A DNA stretch of 64,000 nucleotides from Nocardia otitidiscaviarum NBRC 14405 (GCF_000308635.1 NZ_BAGD01000020.1:1-64000), one strand, 5' to 3'. Counted from the stretch's first letter, positions 50,817 through 59,969 are shown. Notes: a model not told the origin generated them from the letters alone. Numbers and translations: made by a program.

Positions 50817-52949
50817 TCACCGCAGTGCCTCGAGTTCGTACACCGTCACCGGGTCGCGTTTGCCCTTGATGTCGAAGGCCCCCCGATCCCGGACCACGGC
50901 CCGGTCACCGAGCCGCGTTCTGGTCAGCGGGCCGACCACCACCGTTCCCGGTTCGGCCAGCGACTCCAGCCGCGCCGCCAGATTGGTGGTGTCGCCGATG
51001 GCCGTGAAGTTCCGCATCTGCGGCGCTCCCACATTGCCGACCACGGCCGGACCCGTATTGACTCCCACTCGAAACATCGGCCAGTCGTCCCGATGCGCAA
51101 CATCCACCCGTTCCCGCACCCCCGCCACGGCCCGCTGCAACGCCAGCCCGGCCCGCGCCGCCCGCAGCGCGTGATCGGGTTGCCGTACCGGCGCGTTGAA
51201 GATCGCCATCACCGCGTCGCCCACGAACTGCACCACCGTTCCGCCCTCGGTCAGGATCTCCGGAACGATCGCGGTGTAGTAGGTGTTCAGCATCCGCATC
51301 ACCTGCTCCGGCCCCACCCGCTCCGCGAACGGCGTGAACCCCCGCAGATCCGCCATCAACACGCTCACCTCGTGGATCTCACCGCCCAACCCCGCCTGCG
51401 ACGGATCCGCGATCAACGCCGTGGCCACCGCGGGCGACATGTACGACCGGAACAGCCCGTCCAATTGCTGATACAGCCGCGCGTTCTCCAACACCACCGA
51501 CGCCTGCGCCGCGAACGACCGCGCCACCGCCTGCTCCGCCGCACCCAGCGGCACGGGAGCCTGCGCACCGGCCCGGCCGGCGGCCCCGGGCAGGGCGAAA
51601 CCCGCTGTGCCGCGCCGGAGCCCGGTCGCGTTGAGCGCCCGCGTCACCGCGCCCGACGAGACCTCGGGCTCGGCTGCCGCCTTCGCGGGGGCGGTGGTGC
51701 GTGCCAGTTCCAGCACTCCGGCACGAAACCCCTTGACCATCAGGGGAAACGCATGCGCGCCGGGGTTGGGTGGCCCACCGTCCTCGAAGTGCAGGCGGCC
51801 CCGGCGCAGCACACCGATGCGCACGGTGTCGCCCTCGAAGGCATAGGTCGCCAGACGCTGGATCTCGGCGAGCAACTGCTGCTCGCCGCGGATCACCGAG
51901 GAGCGTTCGCCGACGGCGACCAGTGCACCCAGGCGGCGTACCTGTTCGCGTTCGCTGCCGACCGCGCGGGCGCTCTGCTGGAGCACCGCCACCTGGCGTT
52001 CGGTGAGGCCGAAACGGCGGGCGAGCTCCTGGCCGACCGCACCGAGTGGTTCGGCCGCGGCGACGCCGCCGCTGGCGCGCTGGTCCAGGGCGGCGACCAT
52101 CTCCTCGAGCGCGCGGGCGTAGTCGCGGTGGATGGCGTCCAGGGTGCTGCGCAGCGTCACGCTGTCGAACAGGCCCCGCGCCGACCCCTCCCGCAGGAAG
52201 GTCAGGTGGGTGCTGAGCGCGATGAGCGCGAACGCCACCCCCAGCAGCACATGCCACTCCCACCACGACACCCGCCAGCTGCGCCCGAACCCCACCGCGA
52301 ACAGCGCCTCCGCCAACAGCACGAACGCGGTGAGCACGCTCAGCACCACCGTGCCGCGATTGCGGTAGTACAGGTAGGCGTAGCGCACCGCCGCCACCAG
52401 ATAGCAGGCCGCGCCCACGAACACCGCCGCCACCAGCGGGCCCTGCGCCTCCGACGGATCGGGGACGGCGTCGAAGGGCGGCACCCGGGTCAGCGACAGC
52501 AGCGCCCACACCACCATGAGCGTGATGGGCAGCGCCGCGAGCAGATCCGTGTACCGGTGCACCCGCGCGTCCGGCGGATACTCCACCGCCGAGGCCAGGG
52601 CCGCGAAGCCGCCCAGCACCATGCCGACCGGCACCGCGGTGGTGAACCCGACATTCGGCGCGGACAGAATGATCCCGGGCGTCGCCAGTGCGTGCAGCCC
52701 CAGGAATCCGGCGTTCAGCTGGAATACCAGCGACACCAGGATCAGCCGCATATCCCGATGCGCCCGCGCGGCCCGCAGCAGCAGCACACCGAGGACCAGC
52801 GCCACCACGGCCGCGCCCAGGATCAGCCAGAAATGCACACCGTGGTGCTGGAATTCGTGATCCAGGTGCGGCCGCGCCACCAGCACCCACAGGCCGAGGG
52901 CGGGCAGGCTGACATGCACCAGCCACAGCAGTATCCGGACGGGTGACAT
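50817..52949 (-). CDS. Membrane-bound class III adenylate/guanylate cyclase
   Basis: A 710-aa protein. The N-terminal half has about six to seven TM segments (residues about 5-215). A GAF-like middle region follows (about 270-500), then a C-terminal class III cyclase domain (about 525-705). Metal-binding Asp534 (MADLRGFTPF) and Asp578 (FVGDAVMAIF) are present, as are the transition-state Asn/Arg in TTNLAARLE. The usual adenine-selecting Lys before the second Asp is replaced by Gln574 (VVQFVGD), so the substrate or activity may be atypical. It lies 13 nt downstream of the molybdopterin oxidoreductase gene and 7 nt upstream of the Crp-type gene. Confidence 0.9.
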   Translation of the reverse strand: MSPVRILLWLVHVSLPALGLWVLVARPHLDHEFQHHGVHFWLILGAAVVALVLGVLLLRAARAHRDMRLILVSLVFQLNAGFLGLHALATPGIILSAPNVGFTTAVPVGMVLGGFAALASAVEYPPDARVHRYTDLLAALPITLMVVWALLSLTRVPPFDAVPDPSEAQGPLVAAVFVGAACYLVAAVRYAYLYYRNRGTVVLSVLTAFVLLAEALFAVGFGRSWRVSWWEWHVLLGVAFALIALSTHLTFLREGSARGLFDSVTLRSTLDAIHRDYARALEEMVAALDQRASGGVAAAEPLGAVGQELARRFGLTERQVAVLQQSARAVGSEREQVRRLGALVAVGERSSVIRGEQQLLAEIQRLATYAFEGDTVRIGVLRRGRLHFEDGGPPNPGAHAFPLMVKGFRAGVLELARTTAPAKAAAEPEVSSGAVTRALNATGLRRGTAGFALPGAAGRAGAQAPVPLGAAEQAVARSFAAQASVVLENARLYQQLDGLFRSYMSPAVATALIADPSQAGLGGEIHEVSVLMADLRGFTPFAERVGPEQVMRMLNTYYTAIVPEILTEGGTVVQFVGDAVMAIFNAPVRQPDHALRAARAGLALQRAVAGVRERVDVAHRDDWPMFRVGVNTGPAVVGNVGAPQMRNFTAIGDTTNLAARLESLAEPGTVVVGPLTRTRLGDRAVVRDRGAFDIKGKRDPVTVYELEALR

Positions 52950-52962
52950 GCGGGCACCGACC

Positions 52963-55383
52963 TCAGGCCGGGGTGAGCGTTACCGGCACGCCGTTGAACA
53001 CGGCATTGCCGGAGGGGGCGTCGACGAGCGAATCATCGGTCAGCACATTGGCATTCACCCCGGCGTGCTCGCGCGCCACGGCCTGCGAGCTGTCCGCGTG
53101 CCCCCACCCGTGCGGCAGGCTCACCACGCCGGGCATGATCTCCTCGGTCGGTTCGACGGTGACGATCACGGTGCCCGCCGCGGACTTCACCACGGCCTGC
53201 CCGTTCAGACCCAGCCGCGCCACGTCGTCGGGGTGGATGTGCAGGGTGCACCGGTTGGATCCGCCCACCAGCGACGAGACATTGTGCAGCCAGCTGTTGT
53301 TGGACCGCAGTTGCCGCCGCCCGATGAGCACCATCTCCGGCGCGTCGTCGCGCAGCCGCGCCCGCAACCGACGCACATCCGCGAGCAACTGCGGCGGCGC
53401 GAGCTCCACCTTCCGTGACGCGGTACGCAGCACCCCGGGCAGTCGCGGCCGCAACGGACCGAGGTCGATGCCGTGCGGATGCTCGAGCAGCACCCGCAGA
53501 TTCAGCGCGCCGTGCCACCGGGAGAGGGCTGCGCCGCCGCCGCGCAGCACCCCGCCGTCGGCTGCGTCCCGTACCGTGGTCCCGGCGGGGGGCTCCGTGC
53601 GGGTGCCGGTGTGAGATCCCGTACCGGCTGCATGTGGGACGACCGTCGCTTCCTGCGACCCGGGACCGGCCTGGTTCCGCGGGCGCGTCGCGGCGTCGGC
53701 GTTCTGGTTCCGCGCGCCCCCACCCTGCTCGGCGGTGGCGCGCGCGGCCTCGTTCCACTCGCCGTAGGGCCCCAGCCGCAGCATCATGTCGATGCGCTGT
53801 TCGGTCGTGTTCTCGCCGAGCAGTTCCGGGCGGCGTTCGAGCAGCCCGGCCTTCTGCAGGGTGCCCGCGATGACCATCTCGTCCACCGCCTCGAGCGGGG
53901 TGACGCCCTCCGGCGGCCGCTGTCCGCTCACCGCCATGGCCAGCCGGGCGAGGATCTCCGCCTCCGAGGGGTGGTCGCCGAGCGGTACCAGGGGGCGCGA
54001 ATAGCGGGCATAGTTGCGCACCGCGAAGTTCAGCAGCGCGAAATCGTAGTGCGGGGCCTGCACGATGCGCGGCGGCGGCAGGATCACATCGGCGTGGCGG
54101 GTGGTCTCGTTGAGGTACCGGTCCACGCACACCATGAATTCCAGTCCGGCGAAGGCGGCGTCCAGTCGCGGTCCGCTGGGCGCGGAGAGCACCGGATTGC
54201 CCGCCACTGTCACCATGGCCCGGATCTGTCCATCGCCCGGCGTGCCGATCTCGTCGGCGAGGGTGGCGACGGGCAGCTCGCCCATGGCCTCCGGCAGCTC
54301 GCGCACCCGGCTGGTCCACCGTCCGGTGCGGAAGGGGCGGGACCGCACGATGCCCAGCGCCGCCCCGGTGGCGAACATGGCACCGCCGGGGGTGTCGAGA
54401 TTTCCGGTGAGCACATTCACCACATCCACCAGCCACTGCGTGACGGTGCCGAATTCGGCTGTGCAGGTGCCGATCCGGGCGTAGACGGCGGCTGTCGGCG
54501 CGGCAGCCAGCTCGCGGGCGATCCGGGTCACCGTCGCGGCGGGCACGCCGGTGCGGGCCGACACCACCTCAGGGGTGAAATCGGCGGCGGCCGCGCGGAT
54601 CTCGTCCAGCCCCTCGACCTCGACGCGGACGTCGGTGAGCTGCTCGGCGAACAGCGTGTGCACGATCCCGAACAGCAGGTACGCATCACTGCCCGGCCGG
54701 ATGAACAGATGCTCGTCCGCGAGCTTGGCCGTGCGGGTGCGCCGCGGGTCCACCACCGTGAGGCGTCCGCCGCGTTTGCGCAGCGCCTTCAGCCGTCCCG
54801 GGAAATCCGGTGCGGTGCAGAGCGATCCGTTCGACTCCAGCGGATTCGCCCCGAGCATGAGCAGGTAGTCGGTGCGATCCAGATCCGGTACCGCGACCGT
54901 GAGCGGATCGCCGAACATGAGCCCGCTCGCGACCTGCTTCGGCATCTGATCGGCGGTGCTGGCGGAGTAGATGTTCCTGGTGCCCAGTGCGCGCAGCACC
55001 AACGGCAGGTACAGGGCCCCGGCCACGGTGTGCGCGTTGGGGTTTCCCACGTACACGCCCACGGCCTGGTTGCCGTGCGCGTGCGCGATGGCGGGCAGCC
55101 GCTCACCGATGAGCGCGAAGGCCTCCGCCCAGGTCGCGGTCCGCCATTCGTCGGTGTCGCGGTCGCGGATCATGGGTTCGGTCAGCCGATCCGGGTCCTC
55201 GTCGAGAGCTCCGAGGCTGGCCCCCTTGGGGCAGATGAAGCCGTGACTGAACGGGTCGGCATGGTCGCCGCGTACGGCTGTTACGTGGTCGTGGGCGTCG
55301 AGAGTGAGTTCGAGACCGCACACCGCCTCGCAGAGCGGGCAGGTGCGCAGCAGCGTCCGGGGGCTGTCCGTGACGGGGGTCAT
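52963..55383 (-). CDS. Molybdopterin-dependent oxidoreductase
   Basis: An 806-aa enzyme of the molybdopterin/DMSO-reductase superfamily (FdhF/BisC-like); substrate unknown. The N-terminal 4Fe-4S domain has Cys15-x2-Cys18-x3-Cys22-x28-Cys51 (CPLCEAVC ... FICPKG). The Mo-cofactor domains follow, with LMLGANPLESNGS and VTVAGNPVLSAPSG; the C-terminal MGD-binding domain has NNSWLHN and LPHGWGHADSS. No Cys is present in the SASTADQMPKQVASG segment, where formate dehydrogenases often place Cys/Sec. A low-complexity Gly/Ala/Thr insertion (about residues 546-622) is unusual. No NADH or membrane subunit is adjacent. It heads the minus-strand run with the cyclase and regulator. Confidence 0.9.
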   Translation of the reverse strand: MTPVTDSPRTLLRTCPLCEAVCGLELTLDAHDHVTAVRGDHADPFSHGFICPKGASLGALDEDPDRLTEPMIRDRDTDEWRTATWAEAFALIGERLPAIAHAHGNQAVGVYVGNPNAHTVAGALYLPLVLRALGTRNIYSASTADQMPKQVASGLMFGDPLTVAVPDLDRTDYLLMLGANPLESNGSLCTAPDFPGRLKALRKRGGRLTVVDPRRTRTAKLADEHLFIRPGSDAYLLFGIVHTLFAEQLTDVRVEVEGLDEIRAAAADFTPEVVSARTGVPAATVTRIARELAAAPTAAVYARIGTCTAEFGTVTQWLVDVVNVLTGNLDTPGGAMFATGAALGIVRSRPFRTGRWTSRVRELPEAMGELPVATLADEIGTPGDGQIRAMVTVAGNPVLSAPSGPRLDAAFAGLEFMVCVDRYLNETTRHADVILPPPRIVQAPHYDFALLNFAVRNYARYSRPLVPLGDHPSEAEILARLAMAVSGQRPPEGVTPLEAVDEMVIAGTLQKAGLLERRPELLGENTTEQRIDMMLRLGPYGEWNEAARATAEQGGGARNQNADAATRPRNQAGPGSQEATVVPHAAGTGSHTGTRTEPPAGTTVRDAADGGVLRGGGAALSRWHGALNLRVLLEHPHGIDLGPLRPRLPGVLRTASRKVELAPPQLLADVRRLRARLRDDAPEMVLIGRRQLRSNNSWLHNVSSLVGGSNRCTLHIHPDDVARLGLNGQAVVKSAAGTVIVTVEPTEEIMPGVVSLPHGWGHADSSQAVAREHAGVNANVLTDDSLVDAPSGNAVFNGVPVTLTPA

Positions 55384-55507
55384 ACCTCATCATCGCCCGC
55401 CACCCCGACAGGCGAAACCGGAAGCGGACGATTTGTGTCGGGACGCCGACACAACGAACGTCCGCGCGCGGACAGACCCGCCGCCCGTTCGCGGCCAGGC
55501 TGGGCAC

Positions 55508-55957
55508 ATGCGGTTTCTCGAACGAACACAAGCCCTCGAAGCACTGCACGCCGCCTGCGCGGACATCGCCGCGGGCACCGCCACGGTGGTCGAGGTGACC
55601 ATCGCGGGTGAAACCGGCCTGTTCGTGCGCACCTCACCCCAGCCCGGCCCGCTCTGCCGCTCCACCCTGCGCAACCACCCCGCCCGCCTCACCCCGAGGC
55701 AGCAGGACGTCCTGGAACTGGTCTGTGCGGGCCTCACCAACCCGGAGATCGCCGACCGCCTCTACCTGTCGGTCCGCACGGTCGACCACCACGTCTCGTC
55801 CATCCTCGCCAAACTCGGCGTCCCCAACCGCCGCGCCGCCCGCGCCGCCGCCCTCCACCACCAGGCCACCGCCCCGCACGCCCGCCGCCGCGCCGCGCAC
55901 ACGCGCCGCCACCGCAGCACCCCGGCGGCAGTGACCCACCTGTCCCATACCGCCTGA
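55508..55957 (+). CDS. Miniature LuxR-type HTH protein, possibly a remnant
   Basis: A 149-aa protein. The N-terminal 40 residues (RFLERTQALEALHAACADIA, then VVEVTIAGETGLF) look like the start of a large ATP-binding LuxR regulator (LAL type) with a degenerate Walker A. It passes directly into a LuxR C-terminal HTH (about residues 58-115: LTPRQQDVLELVCAGLTNPE, ADRLYLSVRTVDHHVSSIL). The central NTPase and TPR domains, normally 700 or more residues, are absent. The C-terminus is His/Arg-rich. It is divergent from the molybdopterin oxidoreductase. It could still bind DNA or be a decayed gene. Confidence 0.75.
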   Translation: MRFLERTQALEALHAACADIAAGTATVVEVTIAGETGLFVRTSPQPGPLCRSTLRNHPARLTPRQQDVLELVCAGLTNPEIADRLYLSVRTVDHHVSSILAKLGVPNRRAARAAALHHQATAPHARRRAAHTRRHRSTPAAVTHLSHTA

Positions 55958-56056
55958 CCGGCCGCGCCGCGCGGCCTGACCGTCTGGCCCGTGAGGCTTC
56001 GCCCGGCCGCCTCAATTGCTGGGCGGGGGCCAGGTGAGATCCTGCGGCTACCGAGT

Positions 56057-56086
56057 ACAGCCCCCTCCCGTGCGGGAGGGGGCTGT
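56057..56086. terminator. Hairpin between convergent genes
   Basis: Perfect 14-bp inverted repeat (56057-56070 with 56073-56086) downstream of the mini-LuxR gene. There is no clear U-tract. Confidence 0.65.
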
Positions 56087-56142
56087 CGCGCGTCCACGCG
56101 CGGCGATCGACCACGCCGTCATCCTGCTCCGCGCACGCGAAA

Positions 56143-56170
56143 ACCGCGGGTGCCGGGGAGCACCCGCGGT
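56143..56170 (-). terminator. Terminator of the 165-aa gene
   Basis: Perfect 10-bp inverted repeat (56143-56152 with 56161-56170), 8-nt loop. On the minus strand it is followed by TTTT and lies 26 nt after the stop at 56196. Confidence 0.75.
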
Positions 56171-56195
56171 CAGCGGAGTCCTAGAACGACGTACT

Positions 56196-56693
56196 TCAGG
56201 AAGCGATACGCGCCACCTGCGGCTTGCGCCCGCTCACGGCCGCCCGCACGGCGGCGGAGATCGCCACCACCGGCGGCACCCAGCGTGCCTCCTGCGGAGC
56301 GACTCCCCAGCACGCCGACCCGGCGGCGGACAGCTGCGTCGGCGGCAGCGGGATGCCCGCGCCGTCGGAGTGCACGATGGCACCGGCGGCCCGCAGCGCC
56401 TCGAGCGCCATGGCGGCCTTCTGTACGCCGGTGACCAGGTGGATTTCGCGGCGCTCGGTGCCCGGGATCTCGATGACCGGCCCCGAGAGGTTGTTGGCAC
56501 GCAGGAAGCGACGGACATAAGCGGCGGTCTCCCCGGATACCTCGATACCCGCCAGGTTGTCGTCGGTGATCAGGCAGATGCCGTTGGCCGTTTCGGCGAC
56601 CGTCCAGCCACGCTGGGTGTATTCCTGCGCAGATGCGGCCAACACTGCGGCCGTGACGGAAGACGAAAACGTCGTACGCACTGGATTCTCCAT
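56196..56693 (-). CDS. Uncharacterised protein, possibly related to a prim-pol-like family
   Basis: A 165-aa protein. AAVLAASAQEYTQRGWTVAE is followed by GICLITDDNLAGIEV, VIEIPGTERREIHLVTG, ALEALRAAGAIVHSDGAGIP, LPPTQ and a WVPPVVAI ending. The order of segments recalls short actinobacterial proteins related to bifunctional primase/polymerase N-terminal domains, but I see no catalytic Asp triad and cannot confirm it. ATG 56693 is preceded by a long intergenic region on the minus strand and the gene has its own terminator. Confidence 0.6.
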   Translation of the reverse strand: MENPVRTTFSSSVTAAVLAASAQEYTQRGWTVAETANGICLITDDNLAGIEVSGETAAYVRRFLRANNLSGPVIEIPGTERREIHLVTGVQKAAMALEALRAAGAIVHSDGAGIPLPPTQLSAAGSACWGVAPQEARWVPPVVAISAAVRAAVSGRKPQVARIAS

Positions 56694-57030
56694 TCCCCGG
56701 TAGATCTAGGTCCTGCTCTGTGCGTGGTATCGCCGCCCGGTGTCCGAGGCGTTACAGGCTCTTTTTCACGCGTCTTCGTTCGCGGCTACAAAAGAGACAG
56801 CTTCGCGTTGTAGGTGGCGCTACTACGCCGTTGTCACAGCAGTGACATTTCGGGGGCGGTACCCACTACCTGCGATAACGCCGAAGCTGCTCGCGCCCAC
56901 GCGTTTCCGAGCGTGATGCGCCCGGAAATGGGAAGTGTCGGAGAACACACTGCGTCGGACTGTAGCGCGGATGTGATTGCGATCAGACTTGGCGTGCCGG
57001 AAGGCCGGTGGGAGAGGAGCGTTTTCGTCC
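56694..57030. other. Divergent intergenic region with an inverted repeat
   Basis: About 340 nt between divergent genes. It holds the perfect inverted repeat TGTCAC-AGCA-GTGACA (56832-56847), a plausible operator. No small gene is supportable here. Confidence 0.55.
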
Positions 57031-57603
57031 ATGACCGATCGATCGGGTGGGGATCAGTCCGAACTGGACGAGTTCGAGGCGGAATCGCGCTGGCTGGCGT
57101 TCAAGGAGTCGGCGGTCAAGCGCATGTCCCGGCACGCCGCCGAGGCGGATGCGGACGAGCAGCTGCCCGTCGAACCCTTCACCAGCCCAAGCGCATTCGG
57201 CTCCTGGAGCGTCGAGGCCGCGCGCGCCCTGGTGGACCTGCAATTTCGCCGGACCGCCACGCGCACCCTGCTGCCGCTGGCCTATCTGCTGGGTCTGGCG
57301 GGCGCGGTGGCCATTCCCATCGCCACGACGGTGTTACTGCTGAGGTCCTCGATGTGGGTGGGGGTGGTGTTCGCGGTGGTGTTCGCGATACCGTTGGGTC
57401 TCACCATCGCCGCCACCGTGCGCCTACTGCTGGAATTCCTGGTGAACGCCTCGCGGCTGGCGGGCAAGGTGGAACATATCGCCGAACTGGCCGACGATCT
57501 GTTCCAGGCCCTGTCGGATGTGGCCGAACCGGTCAATCAGCTGTCGGAGGATATGCGTGCCGTGCAGTTCTGGCGCTTCCGAAAGCGTAACTCCCGCAAG
57601 TAG
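57031..57603 (+). CDS. DUF4282-like membrane protein
   Basis: A 190-aa protein. The N-terminal 65 residues are acidic and probably cytosolic. Then FGSWSVEAARALVDLQFRR leads into two TM segments (about residues 86-108 and 113-138), followed by LLEFLVNASRLAGKVEHIAE and a helical, possibly coiled-coil C-terminus. The layout matches DUF4282 proteins, which are uncharacterised. ATG 57031 has GAGAGGAG about 11 nt upstream. Confidence 0.72.
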   Translation: MTDRSGGDQSELDEFEAESRWLAFKESAVKRMSRHAAEADADEQLPVEPFTSPSAFGSWSVEAARALVDLQFRRTATRTLLPLAYLLGLAGAVAIPIATTVLLLRSSMWVGVVFAVVFAIPLGLTIAATVRLLLEFLVNASRLAGKVEHIAELADDLFQALSDVAEPVNQLSEDMRAVQFWRFRKRNSRK

Positions 57604-57708
57604 TCTCGTCTCCGAACGGTCGTTCGTGGCGGCCCCGGCGTTCCCCGCGTCCATGGATCGGCGAGATTTCCTGTGTCACAATGCGATCGCAACTTGTTAG
57701 GGGGACGG

Positions 57709-58581
57709 ATGGCTCTACCGCAGGGGATCACCGGATCGACCATGCCGCGTCGACAACTCGGTCGTCAGCTTCGCGACCTGCGCAATCGCGCGCGGATGAC
57801 GACCCGGGTGGCCGCGCAGCGGCTGGAATGGTCCGAGGCCAAGATCTGGCGCATCGAGACCGGTCAGACATCGCTGCGCAGCCTCGACGTCGAGGCCATG
57901 TGCCGAATCTACGGTGCGCCCGAGGACGCCATCCAGCCGCTGGCCGCGCTGGCCCGGGAGACCAAGGCGCGCGGCTGGTGGACCGAGTACAGCGACGTCA
58001 TCGACGAGGGTTACGAGGTGTACATCGGCCTCGAGGAGGCCGCCGCCCGCCTCACCACCTATGAGAACGAGCTGGTGCCCGGGCTGTTGCAGACCGAGGA
58101 CTACATGCGCGCGGTGCTCGCGGGCGCGTATCCGGGCATCACCGCCGAGCAGATGGACCGCCGGGTGCGGGTCCGCACCACCCGCCAGCAGTTGCTGACG
58201 CGCTCGGATTCCCCGCTGCAACTGGATGTGGTGATCTCGGAGGCGGTGCTGTGGCATCGGATCGGGGGCGAGGGGGTCACCGCCGGTCAGCTGGACCGCC
58301 TGCGCGATCTGAGCGAACTGCCGAATGTGCGGCTGCGGCTGGTGCCCGCGGACTGCGGATACCACCACGGAATGGATGCGGGCCGATTCGTCCTGCTCGA
58401 ATTCCCCGCACCCGCGGGCGAGGTGCCCGAACCGCCGGTGGTGTACGTGGAATCCCTCACCGGCTCCTCCTATCTGGACAAAGACCACGATGTGGAGCGC
58501 TATCGCGAGGCATTCCGGGCCGTCGCGGCGGTGGCGGCGGACGCCGCGCCCGTGATCGAGTCCGCGCGTGCCTCGGTCTGA
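57709..58581 (+). CDS. XRE-family HTH regulator with DUF5753 domain, orphan
   Basis: A 290-aa regulator. The HTH_XRE is at about residues 17-72 (LGRQLRDLRNRARMTTRVAA, then WSEAKIWRIETG). The DUF5753 domain has YENELVPGLLQTEDYMRAVL, VRVRTTRQQLL and VRLRLVPADCGYHHGM. ATG 57709 has GGGGG about 4 nt upstream. Unlike the regulator at 40721 it has no DUF397 gene beside it, so its partner must be elsewhere or absent. Confidence 0.88.
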   Translation: MALPQGITGSTMPRRQLGRQLRDLRNRARMTTRVAAQRLEWSEAKIWRIETGQTSLRSLDVEAMCRIYGAPEDAIQPLAALARETKARGWWTEYSDVIDEGYEVYIGLEEAAARLTTYENELVPGLLQTEDYMRAVLAGAYPGITAEQMDRRVRVRTTRQQLLTRSDSPLQLDVVISEAVLWHRIGGEGVTAGQLDRLRDLSELPNVRLRLVPADCGYHHGMDAGRFVLLEFPAPAGEVPEPPVVYVESLTGSSYLDKDHDVERYREAFRAVAAVAADAAPVIESARASV

Positions 58582-58724
58582 GCTGTCCGCCCATTGTGCT
58601 GTTTCACAGAACTCGCGCGCACCCATTGTCCCCGCGCGTGACGGCGGTTACAGTCGGTGCTAGCAGGGTGCTTGCAACTGCGAGCGCGAACCCTGTGGAG
58701 TGAGCCAGACAAAGGAGTCTGACC

Positions 58725-59969
58725 ATGCCAGGTGAGAGCACCGACAGATCCTCCGGGGAACTATCCGCGGCCGGCCCCACGCGCGGCCGACAGATGCTCG
58801 TCGACGACCGCTTCACAGCGGTCGCCGCCAAGTTCTTCCAGATCTTCCGCCGCTCGCGTGCGGGTGGCGGCGCCTTCGCGGTTTTCCTCGACGGCGAGCC
58901 GGTGCTCGACATCTGGGCGGGTTGGGCCGAACCCGGACGCCGCTGGGGCGCCGACACCATGGCGCTGTCGTATTCCACCGGCAAGGGTGTGGCGGCCACC
59001 GTCATCAACCGTCTCGCCGATCGCGGGGTCATCGACTACGACGCTCCCGTCGCCGAGTACTGGCCCGAATTCGCGGCGGCGGGCAAGGGCGACATCACCG
59101 TGCGGCAGGCGCTCGCCCATCGCGCCGGAGTGCAGCGCATGCGCGGACTGCTCGACGATCCCGAGGATCTGCTCGACCACGACAAGGTGGCCGCGGCCAT
59201 GGCGGCGAGCGCGCCGGACCCGCTGCGGCACCGGGCTTCCGGGTATCACGGGCTGAACTTCGGCACGCTGGTCGCGGAGATCGCGCAGCGGGCGAGCGGG
59301 CGGCCCTTCGCCGACCTGGTGCGCAGCGAACTCGTGGAGCCGCTGGGCGACAACGACTTCTGGTTCGGGGTGCCTCGGCAGCAGCGGCATCGCATCGCCC
59401 ACCTGTCGCCCCGGCTCAGCGTCGGCAAGGTGCCGTTCGACCGGCTGGTCGGGCTGCCCGCGCGGGTGCGGGCGCTGCATTCGGCGCGCGGGGCGGTGTA
59501 CGACGGCTGGGCCGACATGTCGGTGGGGGAGCGCCCCTACGACGCCATGATGCCCGGCTGGAACGGGACTTTCACCGCGCGGTCGCTGGCACGCATGTAC
59601 GGCGCCATCGCCAATGACGGCGTGGTCGGTCACCGCCGGCTGCTCAGCGCCCAGGGTGCGCGGACACTCGCCGAGATGCCGGTGAACAGCCGCTTCGACT
59701 ACGTCCTCGGCGCACCACCGCAATTCGCGCTCGGCTACCACCGCGCCATCGTCGGAGCGACGCTGACCCGCAAGGCGTTCGGGCACTTCGGCATCGGCGG
59801 CTCCGGCGGCATGGCGATCCCCGGCCGCGGCCTGGGCATCGGATTCGTCACCAACCAGCTCGGTTATTCGGCCATGACCCTGGGCGATGCCCGGCTGCCG
59901 ATGCTGGCGGCCTTGACGCAGCGGGCCGCTCGGGTGGCGCGCGGCGAGGGCGCGGCGGTCGCCGCCTGA
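58725..59969 (+). CDS. Serine beta-lactamase-fold hydrolase (EstB-like esterase)
   Basis: A 414-aa class C beta-lactamase-related protein. The catalytic Ser84-x-x-Lys87 is in SYSTGKGVA. The Tyr motif region is DYDAPVAEYWPEFA, and a GIGGSGGMAIP segment stands where beta-lactamases have KTG. This combination is usual in esterases of this fold rather than drug-hydrolysing enzymes. No signal peptide, so it is probably cytosolic. ATG 58725 has AAAGGAG at good spacing. It stands alone, with 143 nt upstream. Confidence 0.87.
   Translation: MPGESTDRSSGELSAAGPTRGRQMLVDDRFTAVAAKFFQIFRRSRAGGGAFAVFLDGEPVLDIWAGWAEPGRRWGADTMALSYSTGKGVAATVINRLADRGVIDYDAPVAEYWPEFAAAGKGDITVRQALAHRAGVQRMRGLLDDPEDLLDHDKVAAAMAASAPDPLRHRASGYHGLNFGTLVAEIAQRASGRPFADLVRSELVEPLGDNDFWFGVPRQQRHRIAHLSPRLSVGKVPFDRLVGLPARVRALHSARGAVYDGWADMSVGERPYDAMMPGWNGTFTARSLARMYGAIANDGVVGHRRLLSAQGARTLAEMPVNSRFDYVLGAPPQFALGYHRAIVGATLTRKAFGHFGIGGSGGMAIPGRGLGIGFVTNQLGYSAMTLGDARLPMLAALTQRAARVARGEGAAVAA

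Noticed and set aside
58725..59969. Beta-lactamase conferring drug resistance
   Set aside because: It has the SxxK motif but no signal peptide and no KTG motif, so an EstB-like esterase is more likely.
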